Part shown: piece after piece, positions 36,401 to 45,814 of the stretch
Layout: each line of letters opens with the position of its first letter
Position numbering within the stretch: the first letter of the stretch is position 1
Assembly: GCF_018143015.1 (NCBI RefSeq)
Contig: NC_054746.1
Coordinates: forward strand, 28,299,129-28,363,128
DNA length: 64,000 nt
Source of the DNA: Lytechinus variegatus
Taxonomy: Eukaryota; Echinodermata; Echinoidea; Temnopleuroida; Toxopneustidae
Direction of reading: 5' to 3'
The notes under the pieces: generated by a model
The model's input: only the letters and a program-made list of their open reading frames with translations
What the model was told of the DNA's origin: nothing
Database searches by the model: none
Made by a program: the position numbers and the translations under genes

Positions 36401-37383
36401 GTTGAGGCAGGTTGCTGTCATCACTAGGCAAGAGGTCCAAGTAAGGTTTTTCAAGTTTTATCAGCCAAGGGGCTGAGCGGATCACCATTAGCTAAAGAAC
36501 AAAGTGACAGAGAATTACAGAGTTCAAGCAATCCTTGGCAATTAGTGGTGTGCATTTATGTTGCAGATGTTGGGAGTTTGTTGAGAAGTGAATCGGGTGG
36601 TCAGAGCAGTGCATACCGGTAGGTCCGACATGTTGGGGTTGAATGTGCTTACTTTATGGAATTGACCTTACATCTTTCGCTATTGCCTCTTTTATCTCAC
36701 TCCTTTCAATATTTATTCCCATCTGCGCTGCAGGTTCCAAAGATTCCACCTGGGAAGGGGGTATCCGTGTTCCTGCTATAGCAAGATGGCCAGATACCAT
36801 AGCACAAGGCAGCCACTCTCAAGCCATCATAAGCAGCATGGATATATTCGCCACTGCAGCAGATCTGTCGGGAGGAAAGCTGCCCCAAGATCGCATCATG
36901 GATAGCAGCAGCTTCTTACCCATACTCACCGGAACATCAGCAGAGCATCGGAAGGTCCTGTTCCACTACTGCAGTGACAGGCTGATGGCTGTCACGTACG
37001 GTGTCTTCAAAGCTCATTTTTACACCAAACCAGCAATGAACTTGGAACAACTAGCAACCAAGTGTAGGAAAGGTTGGATACCTACAGGACCTTACCACCT
37101 TTGCTTTTCATGTGACCCACCCTGTGCCGTACATCATGAACCACCGTTACTATACAACATAGGGGTCGATCCTTCCGAGTTGTCGCCCCTGAATACTAGG
37201 AAATATCTAGATGTCCTTAGTGAAGTTGAAAGAATCGTAGAAGAGCATCAGAAAACTCTGGTGAAAGGCGACTCATTGTTTATACGAGAGCGAGCTTTGT
37301 GGTTGAATCCATGTTGCAATCCTCCATACTGTATGTGCAATTATGATAGAACTTTATATCTCAAGGAACTTGGGCTTTCATAA
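21276..37383 (+). CDS. Secreted/lysosomal sulfatase (ARS/STS-like), seven exons
   Basis: Hydrolyses sulfate esters using a formylglycine made from cysteine. Exons 21276-21412, 21806-21945, 24420-24569, 34108-34220, 35304-35526, 35976-36140 and 36734-37383 join in one frame (1578 bp, 525 aa), each junction GT/AG. Seen: hydrophobic signal peptide (about residues 5-25); metal-binding ADD (42-44); CSPSR with the modified Cys83; GKWH (138-141); VHT with His239; SDHG (290-293); WEGG (316-319); a C-terminal Cys-rich tail with [11 protein letters not shown]. Length is normal for eukaryotic sulfatases (500-600). HEPPLLY and the Cys-rich end resemble the STS/ARSD-H group, but the membrane hairpin those enzymes carry after the HGF motif is absent, so the protein is predicted soluble, ARSA-like. 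Asp-His replaces the Asp-Asn of human ARSA. The substrate is unknown. Intron 3 is 9.5 kb and full of repeats. Confidence 0.9.
21806..21945 (+). CDS. Sulfatase exon 2 (formylglycine motif)
   Basis: Acceptor TTTTTTTCTACAG. Encodes YGDLESYG through [10 protein letters not shown]. The donor ACAG|GTGATT leaves phase 1. Confidence 0.9.
23433..23960 (-). mobile_element. TIR element family D, copy 2 (inverted)
   Basis: In intron 2 of the sulfatase gene. Ends GGGCACTTACATTGACGAG and CTCATCAATGGAAGTGCCCC are inverted. Internal phrases (CACACGCCAATACTTGTTAA, TTTTTGCCCCAACA) are complementary to copy 1, so the two copies lie in opposite orientation about 5 kb apart. Confidence 0.8.
24420..24569 (+). CDS. 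Sulfatase exon 3
   Basis: Acceptor GATCTCTCCAG. Encodes [11 protein letters not shown] through GKWHQ, the conserved sulfatase signature 2 region. Donor CAAG|GTACAT. Confidence 0.92.
24657..25000. mobile_element. Possible eroded palindromic MITE (family A/B-like)
   Basis: Starts TTTAAGGATGAAGTTCAGCCC and contains ACGAAACAGTGATAAGTACAT like family A. The right end was not found. Confidence 0.35.
25271..25325 (+). repeat. CTA/CTG-type microsatellite
   Basis: Imperfect run of CTA and CTG triplets in sulfatase intron 3. Confidence 0.8.
26170..29845 (+). repeat. Array of four degenerate ~0.7-1 kb modules in sulfatase intron 3
   Basis: The modules share words in the same order: GGGATCAATCTGACTT (27968; relatives at 26197 and 29146), TTGTGGATGTGAAAAAG, GCATCCTACACTA (27250, 28284), GAGCTGATGCAGGATT (26695, 27405, 28445) and GGCCCTTAATTCT. 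The GTTGATATGGAC anchor repeats at about 26517, 27229 and 28260. The last two modules (about 28540-29020 and 29370-29880) are nearly identical over about 480 bp. Glu/Lys-rich short frames (e.g. 26673-26876) and a shared 60-70 aa frame ([20 protein letters not shown]) suggest decayed coding or transposon origin, but I do not recognise the family. Confidence 0.7.
30735..30865 (+). repeat. Minisatellite, GGTGGATTGGCCATAGCT-like
   Basis: Short degenerate tandem copies of a GGTGGATTGGCCAT-like unit. Confidence 0.6.
31225..31472 (-). other. Candidate isolated coding exon, unrecognised
   Basis: On the minus strand a TTTTTTTTGTAG acceptor-like sequence precedes an open frame beginning [20 protein letters not shown] and ending QVPVIL before a stop. 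Its composition looks protein-like rather than random and it contains [13 protein letters not shown]. It lies antisense within sulfatase intron 3. It could be the terminal exon of a nested gene, a pseudogene or a transposon fragment; no family was recognised. Confidence 0.25.
34108..34220 (+). CDS. Sulfatase exon 4
   Basis: Acceptor TATTGTGCAG. Encodes INEFSHND, the His-rich loop and HHHGFDFVG. Donor AAG|GTTAGT, phase 0. Confidence 0.9.
34283..34615. mobile_element. hAT-type MITE with 8-bp target duplication
   Basis: Inverted ends CAGCGCTTCT and AGAAGCGCTG, flanked by exact CTTTAGAA at 34275-34282 and 34616-34623. CAG...CTG termini plus an 8-bp duplication are hallmarks of hAT transposons. 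333 bp, non-coding, in sulfatase intron 4. Confidence 0.92.
35304..35526 (+). CDS. Sulfatase exon 5
   Basis: Acceptor ATCTCTCTCCTAG. Encodes two N-glycosylation sequons (NDT 196-198, NLT 208-210), [12 protein letters not shown] with the active-site His239, and KRG. Donor CGTG|GTAATA. Confidence 0.9.
35976..36140 (+). CDS. Sulfatase exon 6
   Basis: Acceptor TTTGTTTACAG. Encodes [14 protein letters not shown] and [13 protein letters not shown]. Donor GAAAG|GTATGT. Confidence 0.92.
36734..37383 (+). CDS. Sulfatase exon 7 (terminal)
   Basis: Acceptor ATCTGCGCTGCAG. Encodes [19 protein letters not shown] to the stop TAA at 37381-37383. The downstream 3' UTR runs into a SINE; no AATAAA is seen before 37572. 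Confidence 0.92.
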
Positions 37384-37477
37384 AATGAATTATAATATCA
37401 AGAGATGTTTCATATATATTTTCTTACTGCAATATGTATTTATAATACAAGGGGAAAATCAATTACATACAGGTGTA

Positions 37478-37572
37478 TGCAGGGTCGTGGGTTCGAATCC
37501 CAGCCATGGCGTGATTTGCTTCTGCAAGAAACTGAACCACAATGTGCTGCACTCAACCCAGGTGAGGTAAAT
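37478..37572 (+). mobile_element. tRNA-derived SINE, 5' part
   Basis: Contains the Pol III B-box-like GGGTTCGAATCCCAGCC at 37489-37505, then the SINE body CACTCAACCCAGGTGAGGTAAAT. The body resumes at 39131 after a hAT-like insertion. No clear A box; the 5' end may be truncated. It lies about 100 bp past the sulfatase stop codon, so it may be part of its 3' UTR. Confidence 0.75.
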
Positions 37573-39130
37573 CAGAGATGCCAACCAGTACGATTTTATT
37601 GTATTTAGTACGATAAAACAAGTAAAATACGACAGTACGATTTTGGCCATCAAAAATACAATTTCCTGACTTTCTGTGATTGTCCTGTTTTTGTCCCATA
37701 TATGTGTGCTATGTATAAGCACAGTTTCAAATTGCCAAGTGTGTCTTTTTTTCAGTACCATAAAAAGTGAGCGACGTCCGTCTTTTTTTTTTTTTCCTGT
37801 AATACATGTACGCGCATGCTTCCAGTAGCGGTAACAGTTTTTCCCTACTTCACCATGTGCAATTTCTAATGCACACATTTCCAGTCGGGATATCACAATT
37901 CTGTGAAATAGTAATTTGAATTGCACAGGAGATAAATCCCCGTTCTCAGCACATAGGATGTTCGAGTCTTTTATCCTCACAGTCGCCGACTTTGCTTGTC
38001 AAAACGGAGCCTTATTAATCCAAAATCAATAGTTGTGAATTATAGCTTTTTAATTTCTTTCTTGGTGAGGGGTAAATATCAGACAATAAATTACAAACAA
38101 GGCTCCATCTAAAAAAAAATAGGACGCCGTGCACTTGAGTGTGGTACTTGTATGCTGTTAGCTAGCCAGTTCTCTGCCTGAGCTCTGGGTGAGAATTCTA
38201 TCAGTAATGGCCTAAGTGATGGTGATTTTCTGTTTCAGATAGAGTTTAGATTTCATGTTAATTTTTGAAAACTGTCAAAAAACTTCATGATTCCTTCATT
38301 GTGATGAATATTTAAGTTATTAATGAATACATTTTCACAGAATTTAGACTCTCCCTGAATGAAAGGCATTTTCTGTGAAGATCTGCGTTTTCAAATAACT
38401 TGTGAAAAACTTAAGGTACATGAACCTACAATACATGTACATTTAAAAAATCACATGTAGCCTGTGGCTATGTGCTGGAATTTGAATAGACTGAGTTAGA
38501 TGTTGATTTAATTTCTTCATTTCTTTAACATAATTTATATGCAATCCAAGTGCACCTCACAGTCACAATCATACACAAACACCCACAACCGTGATTCTAA
38601 CCATGAAAAAAAAAACCTTAAATTTTTTTTTCTAAATTTATTATTTGATCTGAATTCTCTCTTTTTATGTTTATTTTATTCATTTATTTAGATTTTTTTT
38701 TGGGGGGGTTCATTGTTTGTGGTTCATTAAAGATGAAAAGTAAATAAGCCCATGTAAAGGGGATGTGGAGTGAGGGTGTCAAAACACACTTAAACATTTA
38801 AATCTGATTTCTTAGTTGTTTGAATAAGCCTATTACTTAGCATGCTATTTCTGTACTAATTAAAAAATTGCAGGAGCTGCGCTTACTATAAGCAAATTTG
38901 AGGTGTGGTTCACAGTTATATTCTTTTTTTTAATTGCCCCTGGTTCCAGAAAATTGCCCCCGGTTCCTGTAAAAAGCCCGCGAGCCGGGGCAATTTTTTT
39001 TCAAGCCTTGCTTAATTCAAGGCTTGCACTGGTCATGTTGAGTTTTCGTGAAAATCTGATTTTTTACTAAAAAATATGATTTTTGAGGATATTCAGTCTG
39101 ATTTTTTGTGTCAAGAGGTTGGCATCTCTG
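37573..39130. mobile_element. Non-autonomous hAT-like element inserted in the SINE
   Basis: Inverted termini CAGAGATGCCAACC at the left and GGTTGGCATCTCTG at the right. Direct repeats GGTAAAT flank it (37566-37572 and 39131-39137). That is 7 bp against the usual 8 for hAT, so one base may have changed. Removing the element restores a continuous SINE body, CCCAGGTGAGGTAAATGGGT. 1558 bp without a transposase frame; the 173-aa minus-strand open frame over its left end crosses the border and is not a real gene. Confidence 0.88.
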
Positions 39131-39252
39131 GGTAAATGGGTACCGGTAGGAAGTTATTCCTTAAAAAGCTGTGTGCGCTATGAACGCCTAGTAATATAGG
39201 AGCACCTAACAAGGTGGATATGTGCGCAATATAAATACCCTATATTATTATA
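39131..39252 (+). mobile_element. tRNA-derived SINE, 3' part
   Basis: Continues GGTAAATGGGTACCGGTAGG and ends GCGCAATATAAATACC plus (ATT)n. The 3' end matches the fragment at 20650-20726. Confidence 0.75.
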
Positions 39253-39903
39253 AGTTTATGGGTGGTGCATATGCCATGTCAACTAAAGTTTGGAGGCAGA
39301 GACAGCAAAAATAAAGGGAATAGACCTGTTTAAGGTTGTGTATTTGGAATTTGTTCAAGTAAATGGCATATTTCAAAACTCTTTTTGACACATAAGCGAT
39401 TAGAAAATGTGATTTGGGACATTTGTCTTTTGATTATACCCATATTTTTTTTCTTTAAATAAAATCTGTGGCATGTGCTAGTGAGTACCGGGCTTGTAGG
39501 CCTGATGGCATTGTATTCCTTGTAACCCTTGGTGCTATATGAATTTATCACCATAATAGATCCACTGACGAATTATTAATACTAGAGGATTGTAGCCTAG
39601 TCCTTTGAAATTAATTGAACTATAAAATGCATGTATGAGTTGGAGGGGGAGATAGCCTGAAATATGCTCAGGATGTAGTGGAGAGAATCAAGATACCCAG
39701 AATTGGACCTCTAGCCAAAGATATATTTGGCACAGAAAATAGTACTGATTTGGGGGAAAAGAATACTTGTGTAGTGCCCTCTCTTGGCACGTTTGAGTTA
39801 AATCATTTGAGAACGATGTTATTCAAGATTTTTCAGCCTTATGAAAGTTGTTTGATTAAGTTAAAGCAAATACCATCATTCTTAGATTCCACAATGGTCC
39901 AGA
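39253..39903. other. Intergenic, nothing recognised
   Basis: No supported gene or repeat. Confidence 0.35.
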
Positions 39904-40036
39904 GGCCAGTTTCATAGAGTTGCAACTGTTGTAAAAAGTTAAGGCAACTACCATGTTAATAAGTCTCAGCAGCCAATCAAAAATATCATGGTAGTTGCCA
40001 CAATGCCAAAGTTTCAACTGTTTATGAAACGGGCCC
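39904..40036. mobile_element. Short palindromic MITE, TTTCATA type
   Basis: Ends GGCCAGTTTCATAGAGTTG and CAACTGTTTATGAAACGGGCC are inverted, and the internal AACTACCATG pairs with CATGGTAGTT. 133 bp, related in style to 12120-12287. Confidence 0.75.
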
Positions 40037-41647
40037 CACATGTCTTAAAGAGAAATTCCAGTAGTTGCAGTAAACACTGATTTCATGAGAAAGTCTGTAA
40101 AACAAGGCTTAATTGTCAGTATATCATCGATCTAGAACAGTTACATTAACTGAACTTTGTGAAATCTTGAAATCTAAGCTGAAAAATGTTCACACCGAAG
40201 ATCCCTAACACAGATAAGCGCATGTGGGACAATGTATAATTATTGCTTAGACGCTCTACCCGAATCCTGTGCTTATTTTTCAGCAATTACACAATTTCTT
40301 CCAGAATCCTTTGGTGGTCATTTTATTGGATTCTGTACGAACTCATTTTGATATCAAAATTAGCATTTACCCTTAAGTGGTTTATGATTAATTTGAAATG
40401 GAGGCGACAGCCTAAATTTGTCATATATACTTGCATGTAATTTTAAATTAATATTTAGGATTATGCAAAACAAAATTGATGATCAATTGAATTGCAAACT
40501 AAACCTAGGAAAGAAAAGACATTCAAGTTATTCATTGCACAAGGATTTAATTATAAAAATCAAAAGAGACAATAAGACATGATCAACATTTTTACACGAA
40601 TAGCAATCAATGTAGGTGTGATTTAAGTAAGATACTCATTACTACTTGAGAATGCAAACTGTATATTGATTTAAAGCATTTTCCAATATCATGTATATTA
40701 TCTAATCAAAGATCGCACTGATTGAACATTACTCAAATATAATGCAATGCTACCTCCTATATCTCCCTGGTATCTGCAAATAAATAAAATACACTTCTGT
40801 TTTTAAAGCGACACTGCTTGTGAATTTGAATGATTGATCATACATGTAAGTACATTCGATTCATTCTCAACCACTTTCTTGTGTAATGGGGGCCTCAAAG
40901 TAGTCTTGGAAGTGATTTAAATCAGTCTTCTAAAATCTCCTTGGAAAAGTGAGATGTGGTTTTCAAGATCGCTTTTGCCTTGTTAACCCGGTTTTCGTCG
41001 TAAGTGAGACACCAACGTTCTTTTTTGCGCTAAGTACGCACTGTGCGTAGAAAATTGTACGACTCCACTGAGAGCGTTCCATAGAAACAAGGCCAATTAA
41101 CATGAAGTGGTTCTGTAATCATGTTTAAGAAAGTAGATGAGAAGTTGGCATCCAAATCCCCTGACTATACAAATTTCAACACAGATACTAAAGTAAATCT
41201 GTATAAAATATATCTGCCAATTGAAAAGATCAAGATATACTTTATATATACTATACTGTATTCCTACATGGCAATAAGAAAATTATGTACATTTATTGTA
41301 AAGTAACTATACCACCCCCCCCCCCCAAAAAAAAAAGGCTCCCAATAACATGGTCATGAAGTCAAAATAAGAAATGGTAGGACAAAGTTCAGTAACGGAA
41401 TTATAGCAGTGATATCAGTGAAAGCAAAATGTACCCTTAAGCAGTCTGAAAACATCTTTCCTTCACGAGAACTATCATCTTCACAATCTCTAAGAAAGGT
41501 TTGTAAAAATATTGCTGAGCCTTGTCATATCACTTCTGTATAAAGCTAAATGGTTAAAATTTCTTTACTTCAGGTATTCCTTCAGTGACGTCAGTCTTCT
41601 ACCAAGATTGTGTTACTGCCAGCATAATGAATCCTGAACTACCGTAA
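40037..41647. other. Intergenic, nothing recognised
   Basis: AT-rich, with a C14 and A10 run near 41314-41338. No coding frame with recognisable content. Confidence 0.35.
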
Positions 41648-42185
41648 GGGCACTAGTATTCAACCCGTTTGGAGAGTTTCCTCAAATATATAGAAAATAT
41701 GAAATTTACCTGAATTTCAGACTCACGTTATTTCCAAGAGCAAATGCTGGTTATTCTTTTTCTGTTATTTTTTCTACAACCCATCGACTGTGTGCACAGG
41801 CGATCAAATTATACCGCAATGGTTTTTGGCACTAGTATTCAACCTAGCGATGAAAGATGGCCCTGTCTCTCAATCTGCCCTTGTCCCATCCGACTATGGA
41901 CTAGACCAATTGAGATGAGACCAAACAGGGAATTAATCAAAGAGACTTACATAGATCTAATTTAGCGATCTAAACAATTTTAAGATTCGCTATCTATCCT
42001 CACTAGGTTGAATACTAGTGCCATTCAGTGCAAAAGGCCATCGCAGCATAATTCGATCCTCCACGCGCACAGTCGACAGATCAATAAAGAAAATACCGAC
42101 TACAGATTACACTGGAAATAACAAAGGTACGATTGGGGGAATAAGTCAAATTCTTTGAATTATGCCAGGTTGAATACTGGTGCCC
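41648..42185. mobile_element. Fold-back element with two nested TIR pairs
   Basis: Outer ends GGGCACTAGTATTCAACC (41648) and GGTTGAATACTGGTGCCC (to 42185) are inverted. A second pair with the same sequence, GGCACTAGTATTCAACCTAG at 41828 and CTAGGTTGAATACTAGTGCC at about 42004, lies inside. The segments between outer and inner ends are also inverted copies of each other (CATCGACTGTGTGCACAGGCGA with its complement-like partner at about 42060). No coding capacity. Confidence 0.8.
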
Positions 42186-44450
42186 ATATGGTACCCTCAT
42201 TGTTTAGACCCTTACAATTATTACCTTCAGAACTACAGCAGCAAGTAATTCTAAAATGGTCAATGAAACAGATTACTGGTACATTTTCACAATGAACATG
42301 TACTTTACTTCTAACCTATGTAAATAATGCAATTTATACAGCTTCATAGGTCTAGACTAATATCTTACTGATGCAAATGTTATACGACTGATTGTATGAT
42401 CGTAATAAACCCTGTATTCTACTAAAGAAATACAATATTACATCAATATTAGCAGAGAAGATGTGATGAGAGCAGGAAATATTGTCTAATTCAGCAAAAC
42501 TCAATAGGAAGTCATTCCAGTCTGATCTGGACATTCCCCATTGCTTGATGAGGAGTGTGTTTGGAAAATAAACCATGCAGCTCAGAAATTACTGTGGTGG
42601 CTACATACATGTAATGATGTACAGTGACACATGGCCTGTTCCTTTCTAAGTAAAATCTGATTAGTACTCTTCTAGTTTGTATAATGACACACTTCTTGCC
42701 AGGTTCAAGCCAACTATTTATCAGCTTTGTGAGCAAAATCCTAACAATATTAAAGAGTAACATCCTGCAACAACTTTCTAAGTGTACAGAAATTGGCAGT
42801 AGCAACTTTATCTGAAAATATATATTTCTACAAGGACAGATGGAAATACATGCTTGTTTTCAAAATAGAGAATTTCTGTAATGTAGGAATGGAAGACAGA
42901 GGATTTAATACTTATTGATAAACATTTAACTTACATGTACATGCATAAGCAGACAATAAGATCCATACCATGGATTCCATACAAACACAAGAAGACAATG
43001 ATACGCATGATTGCATGTTAACATACCAACCCACAATGAAAAATCAGATGTTAAAACACATCCTCAGTCAGATGTTAAAATGCATCTTCAGGTGAATAGT
43101 GAACTAAAATAACACACTGAGCAATTGGAAAATTTACCCTACAATCTCCCTATTTTGTAACTGCTCCAAAAAAAAAAATAGTATTTTATATGTAAAATAA
43201 ATATTGTAATATCTATTGCTCTGGCAAGCAGTTGCTAAATCATCTATCTAAACCTATAAATACAATACTTATTAGCTACATAGAGCACACAATTTGAAAT
43301 AGAGGTGCTATCCATTACCCACATAGATGAAACACTGTAAAGTTGAATTCTGTAAGGAAACTACAAAATCGTGATTAAATACCTATATTAAGATTCACTC
43401 CCAACACATCACATCATTCCCCAAATATTCAGGATAAACAACAGGAAAAAAGTCTCGCAGGCAGATATTAGGCGAGGCCAATGATTAAAATCTTGATACA
43501 CCAATCAGTACCAGCATACCAGGTATCACCTAGTGATGACACTTATGTCAACTGGAGCCTTTGGTACATGTTTTGCCTGAAATAGTATCATAAATATTAA
43601 ATTTCATTCCGGAAGTGGAATTTTTTTACCATGTTATTTAAGTACATTTTCGACTTGTAGTTCATGTAGCAAATCAATGAGTAAGTAACCCACAGATCTC
43701 TCACACATGTGAGGTCTGGCAGACTGTTCAGGATGGAGTTACTGAACATTTTTGTGTGTTGAATCAGATTCTCATGTTATTTACCATCGGCATCAGGTAG
43801 AGTTCAATCCAATATCTATTGATTAAAATTCTCATTAACAAACACTGAATGGAAACATCAATTAATTAAACTAGGATGATTAGAATTCACTCCAATAATA
43901 TGTAAAAATAGAAAAAAGTTTGGGGTACATTATCTCGCATTGCACAAGAAATGTCACATCATGTGTGGGGCTATTCTTGATCATGTGTGTGTGACAGAAA
44001 TTATCACAAATCATGACTTTGGTTACCGTAAAATTTATTGAGATTTATAAGTAATTATGACAATTTAAATTAAATTAAACTTTCATAATCATGATGCTGT
44101 GTTAATTCACATATGTGACCCACTTCTTTTGACCTCTGACCTTGAACTTGCATTTTGGAGACAGCAAAAAATACTTCCAAATGATAGCGGACTGAACATT
44201 TGAATTAGTAAATCTCTAAATTTTTTAGATTAGTCATACTTTCGGTCACAAACATGACCAAGAATGACCCTGTAAAGTAGCTGACCCCGTGTTTTTGTTC
44301 TACATGAACTGGTTTATCCTATTTTAACATAGTGGGAGTGTATCCCTAATCAAATGATGACAGATAACAAAAACTGGATTTCATCTCTTGAATTTGATCA
44401 AAATTATTGAAAATTTAATTCAACAAGTCTTTTGAAAAAATCTGTGTAAC
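42186..44450. other. Intergenic downstream of the mucin-like gene
   Basis: No gene or clear repeat recognised across this AT-rich stretch. Confidence 0.35.
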
Positions 44451-45046
44451 TTTAAAGGCCAAGTCCACCCCTGAAAAACATTGATTTGGATAAATATAGA
44501 AAAATCAAACTAGCATAACGCTGAAGATTACATCAAAATCGGATGTAAAATAGGAAAGTTATGACATTTTAAAGTTTTGCTTAATTTTTCACAATATGAC
44601 ATGCAAATGAGACAGATTCAGATATTTTTATTGTCCAATTGCGATCAAGTACAAATGGAAATTTAATTTGTTCGTCAACGATGTCCCTCACCATTTTTTT
44701 TCTATTGTTTGAATCATACAATATTTCATTTTTTACGGATTTGACAGTAAGGACCAACTTGACTGAACCATTTAGCATTAAACAATGTGAATTCCATATG
44801 TCCAGGGAGGAATTATTCCACTTGACAATGAGAAAATTAGAATATTTCATACCATAAAATACAACAGAAATAGTGAGTGGATGACGTCATCAGTCTCCTC
44901 ATTTGCATACCGACCAGGATGTGCAAAATTAAGCGAAACTTTAAAATGTCAGAACTGTCGTATTTTATGAAATTTTCAGTGTTATGCTTATTGGATTTCC
45001 TCCTTTTATTCAAATCAACTTTTTGTTGGTGCAGACTTGTCCTTTA
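44451..45046. mobile_element. Palindromic MITE family A, copy 3
   Basis: Full-length copy: TTTAAAGGCCAAGTCCACCC at the left, CAGACTTGTCCTTTAA at the right. Long complementary arms with ATCAAAATCGGATGTAAAAT. Confidence 0.85.
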
Positions 45047-45245
45047 ATAGAGCTGTATGAAACCCAGCCTACATTACACAACAAATTGTGCACTTCTAAC
45101 AGTGTACACCAAAGAAATAAAAACAAATGTTTAGTAGCCAGCAGAGCAATAATGCAATAACTAATAAAAACAGTCTCAATTTGGGGATGTAAAACCTCAA
45201 CTATGCAAATTCTGTGAACCACTTCAACATCATTTTCATTTCAGC

Positions 45246-45251
45246 TTTATT
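45246..45251 (-). terminator. Candidate polyadenylation signal AATAAA
   Basis: AATAAA on the minus strand about 500 bp past the stop codon of the mucin-like gene. The site of use is inferred. Confidence 0.4.
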
Positions 45252-45748
45252 CATTAAAACCAAAATGAATTGCGGCAGTAAATGAGAGAAAAGATAAGCC
45301 TGTGCCACATTTTGATCAGGAATCCTGCTTGAACAGGGTGAAACCACATGCTCCTACAACATTTGCTCCTGTCCCGATATCTCACATGTATGTCCTATTC
45401 TGGAAACAATCCCCATGTTATCAAATCTATGCTTGCCATCTTGTGGCTAAAACTGTGAATTCGGTCAACCTCTGTTCCTAAAATATGATCCATTTCCCCA
45501 ACTAGAAGAGAACAAGAATGCTGTTCTGGATGACAGACTTCTGAAGCTGTTGATGTTCTTGATGTACCTGTCCAATTGAAGCATCTGGAGGAACTGGTAG
45601 TAAGAGCTCTGAAGAGTACAGGGAGGATAGATGTAGGTCAGGTTGACAGGCCTTCAAGGTTGTTGATGTCCTTCACATAATTGTCCCATTGTTGCATCCA
45701 CTACCAATCATATTCACGGATTGTTCAGTTCATTGTGACCCTACAACC

Positions 45749-45814
45749 CTAGAACTCATCCTCTGAGCTGTCGGCTAGTAGCATTACCCTGTCATTGCTT
45801 GTCATTCTATGCAC
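45749..45814 (-). CDS. Mucin-like gene, terminal tail exon
   Basis: Acceptor AATTCTGCCCAG. 21 residues starting VHRMTSNDR and ending in acidic DSSEDEF, stop TAG at 45749-45751. Confidence 0.65.
   Translation of the reverse strand: MHRMTSNDRVMLLADSSEDEF

Noticed and set aside
37489..37505. B-box GGGTTCGAATCC suggesting a tRNA gene
   Set aside because: No acceptor stem, A box or cloverleaf around it; the downstream sequence is a SINE body.
37459..37980. 173-aa minus-strand frame
   Set aside because: Crosses from the hAT-like element into the SINE; chance frame.
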